A stretch of 64,000 bases of DNA from Thalassotalea hakodatensis (GTDB lineage: Bacteria; Pseudomonadota; Gammaproteobacteria; Enterobacterales; Alteromonadaceae). The translations under genes were made by a program, and so were the position numbers. The stretch covers positions 2,574,066 to 2,638,065 of the forward strand of contig NZ_AP027365.1 of the NCBI RefSeq assembly GCF_030295995.1. Reading direction: 5' to 3'. The notes beneath the pieces were generated by a model that ran no database searches, was not told the origin of the DNA, and saw only the letters and a list, made by a program, of their open reading frames with translations. Shown one piece after another: positions 1-7,975 of the stretch (position 1 is its first letter; each line of letters begins with the position of its first letter).

Positions 1-104
1 GAACTTACAGCTTGTACGCTGCGATTATCGTTAAAAAGGTAGATGCAAAAACAAGAGCAAAAGTCGGTATTAACGCACTTTTACGTTCTGTTAGTGAAGA
101 ATAA
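1..104 (+). CDS. 3' end of an unidentified gene
   Basis: An open frame enters from the left edge and stops at TAA 102-104. The visible tail is about 33 residues and ends in LLRSVSEE. It is rich in Lys and Ala and has no recognisable motif. A terminator hairpin follows directly, which supports it as the genuine end of a gene. The family cannot be named from this fragment. Confidence 0.5.
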   Translation, partial: TYSLYAAIIVKKVDAKTRAKVGINALLRSVSEE

Positions 105-124
105 TCGCTAAACTTTAATCCGTT

Positions 125-167
125 AATAACGTCTTTCTTTGATAAAAAGTAAAGGCGTTATTTTTTT
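125..167 (+). terminator. Rho-independent terminator
   Basis: The arms AATAACG (125-131) and CGTTATT (156-162) pair, the stem is extended by partly complementary pyrimidine/purine tracts, and a run of seven T follows. It closes the gene cut by the left window edge. Confidence 0.75.
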
Positions 168-346
168 GACACCTACGGATTGAACAAATATTTCCTTTAA
201 CCTCACAGCTAAAATCCCTTTTCATCACCATATTTATTAATCTTTATATTCAATAGGTTAAAGAAATATCAAACACTAATAAAAAGATAAAAACACTTCT
301 GGCATACCCTTTGCGATAGCACATTGTGTTTCAAATTAGGTGTACA

Positions 347-682
347 ATGATGAATGTGATCAAATGGGCAATGGTAACCGCAATACTGCTTTGCACGGCA
401 TGCAGCAGCACAGAGCCTCAAGTAAGATATATTGACAAAAAGCCACTCGTATCAGATCACGAATTAATGATGTCATTACTCGATCGACCAATTACCACAG
501 ACCAGCGTATCATGCTTGCCTTTGCAAACTATCAAACAGAGATGCAACATACGTTAGATACCACGACTTTTGTGCGCCCTATTTCAATCACAGGCTCTAC
601 CAGCAGTAATGGCATTCCTAACTACTACCAAACATTAATTGCTAACGATATTAATGCAGCCGCAATTCGTGGTCCTGAGTAG
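347..682 (+). CDS. small lipoprotein, function unknown
   Basis: From ATG 347 the protein has 111 residues. A short basic N-terminus and a hydrophobic stretch lead into a lipobox LLCTAC, so it should be exported and lipidated at that Cys. The rest is a hydrophilic domain of about 90 residues with no motif I recognise. A GTG at 326 is in frame, but the ATG pair at 347/350 preceded by AGGTG is the better start and gives a normal signal peptide. It converges on truC with only one base between the stop codons. The family is not identified. Confidence 0.7.
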   Translation: MMNVIKWAMVTAILLCTACSSTEPQVRYIDKKPLVSDHELMMSLLDRPITTDQRIMLAFANYQTEMQHTLDTTTFVRPISITGSTSSNGIPNYYQTLIANDINAAAIRGPE

Positions 683-683
683 C

Positions 684-1436
684 TTACTGCAAAAATTGTG
701 GCCAATTCAGTGTGTGAAACACCTTCTCCCATTGTTGGTCAAAAGAAGCCTTGATTGTTACCTCACGGTTAGTTATCGGATGAATAAATGACAACGATTG
801 CGCATGCAACATTAAACGCTTAATACCAAAGTGCTGATAAAAAAATGGGTTTTGTTTATTATCACCATAATTTACATCACCAATTATCGGATGTTTTAAA
901 TGCGCTAAATGTCTACGAATTTGATGCCGTCTACCAGTTTGAGGAGACAATTTAATCAATGAATAACGTACAGTTGAATACTTTCCTAACGGTATTGGTA
1001 ACGTTGCTGTTGCAACACTTTGATAATCGGTAATTGCATCTTTTGCTTGTTGATCTTTGTTAACAAACTTATCGCCAATTTTGTCTAGCTTTATTTTTAT
1101 AGGGTGATCTATTCTCCCCTCTCCTTCAAGATGCCCACGAGTCAACGCATAATAAGTTTTGTGCATTCGCTTTTCTTGAAAGGCACTATTTATTTCTCGG
1201 GCAACATTCTCTGAAAGTGCAAACAACAACACGCCTGATGTTGGTTTGTCTAGCCGGTGAACAGGGTAAACATATTGGCCTAAATGATCTCTTAATAACT
1301 GCAGCGCAAAATATTTCTCGTCTTTGTCTAGAAAGCTTCGATGTACAAACAAACCTGCCGGTTTATCAATCGCTACAAGATACTGATCTTGGTATAATAT
1401 TGTCAATTCAGGTTTTTCAGTAATAATCGCAGACAA
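684..1436 (-). CDS. truC: tRNA pseudouridine(65) synthase TruC
   Basis: A 250-residue RluA-family pseudouridine synthase. The catalytic motif HRLDKPTSG lies at residues 60-68, with the expected catalytic Asp at position 63. The later TGRRHQIRRH and GDVNYGD segments are typical of the family. Length and the short N-terminus without an S4 domain fit TruC, which makes pseudouridine 65 in tRNA. It is divergent from the DUF3549 gene. In E. coli truC (yqcB) lies next to yqcC and close to csrB, and a csrB-like RNA gene is also found 1.5 kb away here. Confidence 0.93.
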   Translation of the reverse strand: MSAIITEKPELTILYQDQYLVAIDKPAGLFVHRSFLDKDEKYFALQLLRDHLGQYVYPVHRLDKPTSGVLLFALSENVAREINSAFQEKRMHKTYYALTRGHLEGEGRIDHPIKIKLDKIGDKFVNKDQQAKDAITDYQSVATATLPIPLGKYSTVRYSLIKLSPQTGRRHQIRRHLAHLKHPIIGDVNYGDNKQNPFFYQHFGIKRLMLHAQSLSFIHPITNREVTIKASFDQQWEKVFHTLNWPQFLQ

Positions 1437-1512
1437 AAAGTTACCGCCTAATGTTTTGTTTGTTGTGTATTATCTCTATAATACGCGCACGTTTCGAGAG
1501 TTATTTTTCCCT

Positions 1513-2523
1513 ATGAGCACTATTGCAACAATCACCGAATTACTCACTTTATCCCAATGCCAATATCGCATTTATGATTTGGGCCGACGAGTAGAAAAAC
1601 TGAGTAAAGAGCTCTTCGAAAAGCTCGAACACAATCAATTATCTCACCCTACACCTATTCAAGGACATGCGCACTTTGCTGTATGTTTTTGGCAACAAAA
1701 ATCAGCAAGCCCGTACTTATGGTTTATCAAGTTACCACTTGATGAGCGTGGATTGATTAACCAAGGAGCCAGAAATCATTTTATTGCCATCATTGTTGAA
1801 GCTTTAGGTACTGATTTATCAGTAAATCCAACAGAAAAACAAGAAGAGCTACTTAAAAACAACCCCTATATTTTTACCCCAAGCCAATACAAACTTGCCA
1901 TGCTTAATAGTTTTATCACCGATGAACTAAAACAGCCTGCAAGCAAGTACTACCAAGGGGTTGTCACATACTTATCAGAGCAGAATTGGCAAAATTGGCA
2001 GCAAATAGGTGCGCAAGGTATTACTGACTTTGCTGTACGCTTTAATCACGATAATCATCAAGAACTTCTTATTGAAGCTTTACCTCAGTTGCCAAATGAC
2101 GTATTGCAACCAATGTGTAGCGCACTTGAAAACATCACTTTACCTTTAAAGGTGATTCAAGCCGTTATTGAGCGCTTAAAAAACACTGAAAATGCGATAA
2201 CACAACAATCAATGTTTAGATGTTTAGCCACAAGTGCCGAACACCCATTCGTTGTTGACTATGTTGATCAGATGTTAGCTGATGAAACACTTACCCCTGA
2301 AATGCTTGTCATTTTAGCTGGTAGATGTTGGCAAATACTTGCTGATAAAAACCGTTGTCTGGTTTTTTTAGAAACCTTAGTGCGAAAAGCCCCAGATATG
2401 TTTGCCGCGCTATTTAAAGATTTAGTTGCGATCCCGAGTGTTCGCCCTTATCTCTTCCAATGTATGCGGGATACCGAACGTAGCCCTGCGCTTGCAAAAG
2501 CAATTGGCACCTTGTTTAATTAA
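1513..2523 (+). CDS. DUF3549 family protein
   Basis: 336 residues from ATG 1513. The open frame extends upstream to 1456, but those 19 codons encode an untypical aromatic-rich leader and overlap the truC promoter region. The start MSTIATITELLTLSQCQYRIYDLGRR is the conserved N-terminus I associate with DUF3549 proteins of Vibrio, Shewanella and Colwellia. It is a soluble, helix-rich protein with repeated hydrophobic helices in the C-terminal half. Molecular function is unknown. It is followed after 8 bases by the DUF3301 gene, and the pair forms an operon that is commonly found near truC. Confidence 0.85.
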   Translation: MSTIATITELLTLSQCQYRIYDLGRRVEKLSKELFEKLEHNQLSHPTPIQGHAHFAVCFWQQKSASPYLWFIKLPLDERGLINQGARNHFIAIIVEALGTDLSVNPTEKQEELLKNNPYIFTPSQYKLAMLNSFITDELKQPASKYYQGVVTYLSEQNWQNWQQIGAQGITDFAVRFNHDNHQELLIEALPQLPNDVLQPMCSALENITLPLKVIQAVIERLKNTENAITQQSMFRCLATSAEHPFVVDYVDQMLADETLTPEMLVILAGRCWQILADKNRCLVFLETLVRKAPDMFAALFKDLVAIPSVRPYLFQCMRDTERSPALAKAIGTLFN

Positions 2524-2531
2524 GGAACATC

Positions 2532-2831
2532 ATGGGCGATTTTTACATTATCATTTTAATTTTTCTAATTTTTTGGTTCTTTATTTTTCAACGTAAAGTG
2601 TCTGAAACCGCCAAAAAGCATGTAGATCGCTATTGCCAACAGGAAGGTTTACAATTTATATCTGTGGCTAGGCGGTCTACTAAACTCTCATTTTCAAAAA
2701 GATACGGGCCTTATTGGCAATGCGTATTTGATTTTGAGTTTAGTGGTGATGGAGAGTCTACGTATACCGGCGTATTATCCATGGCGAATTTAAAGCTAGA
2801 AAACATCATAACGCCCGCGCATCGTATTTAG
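2532..2831 (+). CDS. DUF3301 family single-pass membrane protein
   Basis: 99 residues. An N-terminal transmembrane helix (about residues 4-20, very Ile/Phe rich) is followed by a small basic-to-mixed soluble domain with the GPYWQCVFDFEFS segment typical of DUF3301. GGAA precedes the ATG. It lies 8 bases downstream of the DUF3549 gene and should be cotranscribed with it. Function unknown. The palindrome at 2902-2930 may terminate this operon on the plus strand as well as the RNA gene on the other strand. Confidence 0.85.
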   Translation: MGDFYIIILIFLIFWFFIFQRKVSETAKKHVDRYCQQEGLQFISVARRSTKLSFSKRYGPYWQCVFDFEFSGDGESTYTGVLSMANLKLENIITPAHRI

Positions 2832-2897
2832 CTTGATATCTACTTTAACCATTGCAAAATCAAGTTGATGGTTAATATCATGATTTGACATAACACC

Positions 2898-3226
2898 AAA
2901 AAGAAAAAGCGACATAATGTCGCTTTTTCTCTATGCTCCGGTACGTCCTGTACCTGAACTATTGCCCAGTGTCTTCCTGACGGGTGTCCATACTTATTTT
3001 ACAAACGCTCCTTCGTACAAATAATAGTTGTTCCCTGTATCAACATCCTGTTGAAACGTTATCCTTATTAGCATCCTGCTACTATTATTTGAGTAACATC
3101 CTCTGTTTATTTTCCGTTTGCTTTCCTTTTTTAAACTGAGCCATAACAGTTATTTGATTATCCATAACCAATTATTACTACATCGTCCCTAATACAAAAT
3201 TCCTTTTCGCATTGTCTTCCTGACAC
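2898..3226 (-). ncRNA. csrB: CsrB-type sRNA, copy 1
   Basis: Read on the minus strand, this roughly 325-nt stretch has no credible ORF but carries 16 GGA triplets by my count, mostly as CAGGATG, AAGGA or CAGGAAG. Several sit in small hairpin loops such as GTCAGGAAGAC (near both the 5' and 3' ends). It ends in a strong hairpin plus U-run. The start is inferred at about 3226, seven bases after a TAGAAT -10 element (3232-3237). Known of the family: CsrB/CsrC/RsmY/RsmZ RNAs bind and sequester the translational regulator CsrA through such GGA motifs. Position near truC matches the csrB locus of E. coli. Its regulatory palindrome is at 3392-3409, and a second copy lies at 6671-6966. The exact 5' end is uncertain. 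Confidence 0.85.
2902..2930 (-). terminator. terminator of csrB copy 1, possibly bidirectional
   Basis: A near-perfect palindrome built on AAAAAGCGACAT and its complement, followed on the minus strand by a TTTTTCTTTTT tract. On the plus strand it also ends in a short T-run and may close the DUF3301 operon. Confidence 0.85.
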
Positions 3227-3391
3227 GATTAATTCTAGCAAAACGGTATAAATGGAAAACCAAAGAAAATAAAAAAATGTCAGAAAATTATAGGCACATT
3301 AAAACAAAAACTATTTAATCAAATAAATTCAATAATTTAAATAACAATAAAATAACTAACTTACAATTTTCATCTCTAAATCTGACATCAT

Positions 3392-3409
3392 CGTAAGAAA
3401 TATCTCACA
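3392..3409 (-). promoter_or_regulatory. GacA/UvrY-type upstream activating site of csrB copy 1
   Basis: On the minus strand the sequence is TGTGAGATATTTCTTACG, one mismatch per arm from the known GacA/UvrY box TGTAAG-N6-CTTACA. It lies about 165-185 bp upstream of the inferred RNA start, the same distance as the perfect box upstream of copy 2. Inference: BarA/UvrY-type two-component control of the RNA. Confidence 0.75.
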
Positions 3410-3579
3410 GGCTTAACTTCCAAATGCGCATCACTGAAGTTTTCAATATCGAACAAAGATTAAACGAAAAAATAAACTTCTATATGAATAGTAAAAATTT
3501 CGCTGACATTTAAGTAAAAAATGATTACCCTTGCGGTAGCTTTATTTCAATCCTCTTAAGCGTTTCATTTGGAGAGTTT

Positions 3580-4677
3580 GTGCCGTTATTTTTATCTCTT
3601 TTTTGTAAACATGGTGTTGATAATAGAATTCGCTTTAGCGTTATTATTCTTGCATGCCATATATGTTTTTTACTTTTTTCAGCAATGTTTCACACTTTTA
3701 TCGCTATAAAACTGTTTAGCGCAGTTGTTGGTAGTATTATTATTTTCTATTCAAGTAAACGTCGCTTAGCTGACGCACAGCTTCATGGCCCATGGTTGTA
3801 TGTTCCTGCCGTTAGCTTTTTATTTTCAGCATGTTTAATGACCTTTATCGATATTGTCGCATTATATTGGTTAATCTTGTTACCTTTGGCATTAGCGTCT
3901 TTGTTGCTTACATATCCAGGTAAAGCAAAGAACATCCGCAGGAAGTACATTCTTGGTTATGCTGGCCCAGTGGATTTATCTATCTATAAAGATAAGCAAG
4001 TACAAGCCAATCAGAGTCGTGTTGAGCCCAATATAGGTGGCGTTAATCAGCCATTAATTGCAGAGGCAGAATTGGCAACTAACCACTATCAACATCAAGC
4101 GCATCAGGCTAAACCAACAAATAGTACAAGTGATTTAGGTGAACTGATTAGAGCCAAGCTACTCGGTAAAAACAGCAAATATACGCTTAGCGCATTAGCT
4201 GCGATAGTCATTTTAGGTATTGTCATAACGAGTCTATTATCCATTGACAAAAATCCAGAAGAACCCGAGCCATTAATCTCTACCCAACCAAAGCTTAATA
4301 GCAAGGTTCTTGAACGCTTCAACCCAATTTCACTACCTGATGAATTTACATTAAGTTTAAGTGCGTACGAAGGAATATTTATAAGTTGGCAAGCTGATAT
4401 TACTGAGCAAAAAACCGTTTGGGAGCTTAAAACCGGACAAGGCGATAAATCATGCAGTCATTTAACTTTTAATAACCAAAAAGCATTCAGGCCATTACAA
4501 GTCATGGTAGAAAATCAAGACACCTATATTGCCTATTTCTCGCCATTAGATAGCCCCGATATCTTAAACAATATTGTATATCGAGGTAGCTTTACTTTGT
4601 GTGGCTATGACTTTTCATTAAAGGGTACTCAAGCAATAATAGGCAAAAGTAACGAATACGCAAAATTGTTACCTTAA
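3580..4677 (+). CDS. multi-pass membrane protein, function unknown
   Basis: 365 residues starting at GTG 3580, with GGAGAG just upstream. The first 115 residues hold about four hydrophobic helices with a SKRRLADA loop that loosely recalls DUF805 proteins. A hydrophilic stretch follows (about 120-195), then a single transmembrane helix (about 202-222, LAAIVILGIVITSLLSI), and a C-terminal domain of about 140 residues containing two Cys that could be extracytoplasmic. It is divergent from csrB copy 1, whose promoter and activating site occupy the 350 bp upstream. I do not recognise the family with confidence. Confidence 0.75.
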   Translation: MPLFLSLFCKHGVDNRIRFSVIILACHICFLLFSAMFHTFIAIKLFSAVVGSIIIFYSSKRRLADAQLHGPWLYVPAVSFLFSACLMTFIDIVALYWLILLPLALASLLLTYPGKAKNIRRKYILGYAGPVDLSIYKDKQVQANQSRVEPNIGGVNQPLIAEAELATNHYQHQAHQAKPTNSTSDLGELIRAKLLGKNSKYTLSALAAIVILGIVITSLLSIDKNPEEPEPLISTQPKLNSKVLERFNPISLPDEFTLSLSAYEGIFISWQADITEQKTVWELKTGQGDKSCSHLTFNNQKAFRPLQVMVENQDTYIAYFSPLDSPDILNNIVYRGSFTLCGYDFSLKGTQAIIGKSNEYAKLLP

Positions 4678-4721
4678 TGCATTGCTATTGTTTTGTAAGC
4701 TAGTTAATAACTCAAATATAG

Positions 4722-4773
4722 CAAAACAACCCTGTGATTGATCATTTTAGCCACCATTCACAAGGTTGTTTTG
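4722..4773. terminator. inverted repeat between convergent genes
   Basis: CAAAACAACCCTGTG (4722-4736) and CACAAGGTTGTTTTG (4759-4773) pair almost fully around a 22-base loop. The position between the convergent membrane-protein and LysR genes suits a bidirectional terminator, although T-runs are short. Confidence 0.5.
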
Positions 4774-4803
4774 TTGGCTTTACCTATGCAAATACCACAA
4801 CTT

Positions 4804-5730
4804 TTATGGTTCGTTTTTTGTTTCAAAAATACTTCCTTCAAAATGCTCCCCTAACATTGTTTTTATTAAGCCAAAACGTTTAGGTAACGATCTACCACGC
4901 TTTTTCACAATATATAGTGTTTCCACAACGTGCTTTTTAGTTTTAAATATTTGTAGTTTTTCACGATCATTAAAACTATCGACTGCACTTTTAGGTAATA
5001 CAGTAAAACCTAGACCCCTTGCAACGGGTGCCAATATCTGGCTAATTTGATTTACATAACCGGTCACAGGTATTTTCTCTACATTAAAATCAGCCTTAAT
5101 AAGTTGATCGTTTTGTGCAAAATATCGCGTTAAATAATGTGTTGCATCAGGGTGACTAATTAAGCCTAGGCGCATTAACATATCTTCTGTATCAGGTTCC
5201 TCATCAGCATTAGCGTCAGCCGGAACCACCAAGCAAAGCTGCTCTTGACCAACTTTTTGAACATCAAGTATCCTATGGTCTTGCACGTCAGTGACTAAGC
5301 CAAGATCAACTTCCCCATTTTCTACTTCAGTTAAAATCTGTTCATTTGGTGCTGCCTTTAATTGTATGATAAGTGCAGTATAACGGCACTGAATCGTTAA
5401 CAATTTTGGATATAAAATCAACGCAAGCGCACCTGAGCATGCCAATGTGCATTCACCTGAATATGGGTCATCAAAGGTTAACTGTTCAAGTACCTGTTCT
5501 TCATTCTTTTTAAGTTGCTTTGCATAATCGTAAATTAAACGGCCTTGTTCAGTTATATCAAAACTTTTCTTCTCTCTACGAATCAATTGATGACCACACA
5601 CCACTTCAAGTTTTCTGATGTGCTGACTAACACCGGGTTGTGTCATATAAAGCTTTTGCGCTGCTTTAGTGAAATGCCCAGTATCGATTAACGTAACAAA
5701 CGTTTTAAGCCAGTTAGGATTTAACAACAT
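4804..5730 (-). CDS. LysR-family transcriptional regulator
   Basis: 308 residues. An N-terminal winged helix-turn-helix (about residues 1-65: NWLKTFVTLIDTGHFTKAA, then TQPGVSQHIRKLE) is followed by a LysR substrate-binding domain (about 90-295). The length is standard for the family. It is divergent from the VOC gene at 6166, the usual arrangement for a LysR regulator and its target, but a 312-bp repeat has been inserted in the shared intergenic region. The inducer is unknown. Confidence 0.9.
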   Translation of the reverse strand: MLLNPNWLKTFVTLIDTGHFTKAAQKLYMTQPGVSQHIRKLEVVCGHQLIRREKKSFDITEQGRLIYDYAKQLKKNEEQVLEQLTFDDPYSGECTLACSGALALILYPKLLTIQCRYTALIIQLKAAPNEQILTEVENGEVDLGLVTDVQDHRILDVQKVGQEQLCLVVPADANADEEPDTEDMLMRLGLISHPDATHYLTRYFAQNDQLIKADFNVEKIPVTGYVNQISQILAPVARGLGFTVLPKSAVDSFNDREKLQIFKTKKHVVETLYIVKKRGRSLPKRFGLIKTMLGEHFEGSIFETKNEP

Positions 5731-5816
5731 TCATCCTTGATAATAAAAAATTATTATTTTAATTATATATGATAATTTTTATTAATTTAAATAGTTCCAT
5801 ATACTTCTCCCACTAA

Positions 5817-6128
5817 TACCAATTCGGATAAATATTCGGTCATTCAGCGAGAATTAAACGCTTTAGAGGCACGGCGTTGATTGCAGAGAATGGTTATTCA
5901 GGAGAACGTGCTCCTGCGTTCTCTAATAAGCTACATCCTTGTAGCGTCCTTTTCAAAATCAACAACACAGGCTATGAAGCGTTTAAACTCGCCCTTTGGG
6001 AGCGTATTAGAGGCGCGATAATTGCGCAAAACGTGTTTGATGTAGAACAACTATACCTGCACACGTTTCGCTTATTCTCCTACCGCTGACATCGCTCTGA
6101 ACTGACTTAATCTTTATGCGAATTGGTA
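5817..6128. repeat. 312-bp MITE-like repeat with 16-bp terminal inverted repeats
   Basis: The ends are TACCAATTCGGATAAA on the left and the inverse of TACCAATTCGCATAAA on the right (one mismatch), flanked by TA/AT. The interior holds several short hairpins and no credible gene, so the 70-codon frame at 5877 is treated as chance. It sits between the LysR gene and its presumed VOC target. No second full copy is in the window, although the shorter palindrome at 37912-37952 shares the TACCAATT ends. Confidence 0.7.
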
Positions 6129-6165
6129 TAACACCATAAATGAAGAAGTAGATTGGGAGAAAATA

Positions 6166-6651
6166 ATGAAAATGAATCATGTTGGCATCATGGTAGGTGA
6201 TATGAACAAAGCGGTTGAGTTTTATACCAACGCACTTGGCCTCAAAGTCATTATGAATAACACGCAAGTCATTGAAGAGCGTGAAACAGCAATTGGTAGA
6301 ATGTGTATTGCAGTTTTTGGTCCTGGCTTCAAAGGGTTTAATATTGCTCACTTAGTTACTACAGATGGTATTGGTGTAGAATTATTTGAAATGAAAGATC
6401 GTCAAGAACGTCATCCTGTTGACTTTTCTCGTATTGGTATTTTCCATTTTTGTTTGCAAACAGATGACTTTGAAAGTGTGATAGAACGCACCAAAGCCTT
6501 TGGGGGTAAAGTACGTATGGATATTATGCGTTATCACCCTGAAGATGATAGTAAACCTGCTAAAATGGTATATTTAGAAGATCCATTCGGTAATTTATTT
6601 GAGCTCTATTCACATAGTTATGAAGAAACCTACGCTGTTGAATATGAATAA
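6166..6651 (+). CDS. VOC (glyoxalase/dioxygenase superfamily) protein
   Basis: 161 residues. It opens with MNHVGIMVGDMNKAVEFYTNALGL, the standard first beta-alpha-beta of a vicinal-oxygen-chelate fold, and ends with YLEDPFGNLFELYS. The putative metal ligands are the His of NHVGI, a Glu of VELFE, His of IFHFCL and the Glu of NLFEL, as in a single-chain glyoxalase fold. The substrate cannot be told from sequence. GGGAG upstream is a good ribosome site. It is probably controlled by the divergent LysR regulator. It ends just before the terminator of csrB copy 2 on the other strand. Confidence 0.85.
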   Translation: MKMNHVGIMVGDMNKAVEFYTNALGLKVIMNNTQVIEERETAIGRMCIAVFGPGFKGFNIAHLVTTDGIGVELFEMKDRQERHPVDFSRIGIFHFCLQTDDFESVIERTKAFGGKVRMDIMRYHPEDDSKPAKMVYLEDPFGNLFELYSHSYEETYAVEYE

Positions 6652-6670
6652 ATAAATTAACCGTAGCGGT

Positions 6671-6966
6671 AAAAGAAAAAATGCGGCTCATCATGAGCCG
6701 CACTTCTCTAACTAGCTATATGCATCCTGCATTCAAGTATCCCGCTTCATCCCTAAACAGCTATCCTTAGCCTTTCCTTGTTAATTCCATTAACGTCCTT
6801 CAAGTTCCCTCTAAGCAGCTTTTCTAAGCCACAACAAAGTCCTTAACGTTCCGTGTTTCAGCGTTCATCCTTAATACAAGTCCGTTTGGCCTACTATAAC
6901 CCCATCCTAGGGTTTCTCCTTGAGAGCGCAATGCCCTTGACCTTCCTAGTCAATGTCTTCCTGACA
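6671..6966 (-). ncRNA. csrB: CsrB-type sRNA, copy 2
   Basis: Read on the minus strand, about 296 nt begin with ATGTCAGGAAGACATTGAC, almost the same 5' hairpin as copy 1. The transcript carries 16 GGA triplets by my count (TAGGATGG, AAGGATG, AAGGACG, CAGGATG and similar) and has no ORF. A TATTAT -10 element lies at 6973-6978, and it ends in a GC-rich hairpin plus U-run. Outside the 5' hairpin and GGA motifs the primary sequence differs from copy 1, which is what is expected of an old duplicate under selection for GGA count rather than sequence. Role inferred from the family: sequestration of CsrA. The exact 5' end is uncertain. Confidence 0.87.
6683..6701 (-). terminator. terminator of csrB copy 2
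   Basis: A GCGGCTCAT/ATGAGCCGC hairpin, followed on the minus strand by ATTTTTTCTTTT (down to about 6671). Strong intrinsic terminator. Confidence 0.9.
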
Positions 6967-7133
6967 TGATTAATAATACGCTGAAACAGGTATTTTTCAT
7001 TAATCTATTCACATAAAAAATATTGTAAAGTAAGTGTAAATTAAATATTAATTAAAAAAATCTTTATATAACAATAGATAATGAAAATATACTTCCACTT
7101 AGCTACGATAAATAACTCAATATCTCACGACCT

Positions 7134-7151
7134 TGTAAGACATATCTTACA
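7134..7151 (-). promoter_or_regulatory. perfect GacA/UvrY box upstream of csrB copy 2
   Basis: TGTAAGACATATCTTACA is an exact TGTAAG-N6-CTTACA palindrome, the known binding site of GacA/UvrY upstream of csrB/rsm genes. It lies about 168-185 bp upstream of the inferred start of copy 2. A half-site-like ATATCTCAC is close by at about 7120. Confidence 0.87.
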
Positions 7152-7302
7152 AATTATGTTGCTAATGTCTGCATTAAAAAATTAGCACATGTGTTGTTCA
7201 CTTAAGAAGTAAAATATTAATATTTTCTTGCTTACAATAAGATTAATTTAATTACTCTTATAAAGAGTTTAAAATCAAAAGACTATGTCATCAGCCCTTT
7301 TG

Positions 7303-7902
7303 TTATTTACTTAACGTTAACGCCATCGTTGTTGAGCCACTAAAACCTAGAAACCGCTTTAAGTATGGATAATATTCGGTTTTCACCACTACAAACCCTT
7401 TACGTTTATATAACACCTTTGCCTTTGGGTTTGTGTCAATAACATCTAATCGAACACTCTTAAAGTGATTTTCTTGGGCATAATCGGCTACCTTTTCAAG
7501 CAGTTTACTGCCAATACCTTTTCCTCTTGAGTCAGTATGAACCACTATACCATCCATTAATAACTCACTTTTTTTAGGTTTTCTTTCATAAAAACTAAAA
7601 ATGATAGCGGCCCAGTTCCCTTTAATAAAACCTAATTCAGAAAGTAAGTTTTTATAAGTGATCCCATTTGTTAAAGAGCCATTTTCAGTATGAAAACCAG
7701 CGATACCGAGTAATTTGTTTTCTGATATTGCCACAATGGCAAACTCTGATCTAAGCGAGCGTTGTATAAGAGCAACTCGTTTGTTCTCGGATTTCACTGC
7801 AACCGAAAGTTTTTTACCAAACGCCTCATCATACAAAATTGCAGCTTCTGATTTTAAATGTCTCGGCAACCCTACTTGATATACAATTTCATTCATAAGC
7901 AA
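7303..7902 (-). CDS. GNAT-family N-acetyltransferase
   Basis: 199 residues. The C-terminal two thirds show the GNAT core: IVVHTDSRGKGIGSKLLEK (acetyl-CoA binding motif A, R-x-x-G-x-G) near residues 115-135, then DVIDTNPKAKVLYKRKGFV (motif B). The acceptor substrate is unknown. It stands alone. The left half of a MITE split by an IS4 element lies directly upstream of its start. Confidence 0.85.
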   Translation of the reverse strand: MLMNEIVYQVGLPRHLKSEAAILYDEAFGKKLSVAVKSENKRVALIQRSLRSEFAIVAISENKLLGIAGFHTENGSLTNGITYKNLLSELGFIKGNWAAIIFSFYERKPKKSELLMDGIVVHTDSRGKGIGSKLLEKVADYAQENHFKSVRLDVIDTNPKAKVLYKRKGFVVVKTEYYPYLKRFLGFSGSTTMALTLSK

Positions 7903-7975
7903 ATATGTCCTTTATATTTTACTAAAGCTAGGGTCTATTGAACTTTCGAGATTAAATTTAGTTGGCCCCAAAGGG

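Noticed and set aside
2880-3260. Possible small genes in the csrB regions
   Set aside because: No frame has a start with ribosome site, whereas GGA density, terminator and activating site support an RNA gene.
5877-6089. 70-codon frame inside the 312-bp repeat
   Set aside because: Lies wholly within a MITE with inverted ends; no ribosome site or recognisable content.
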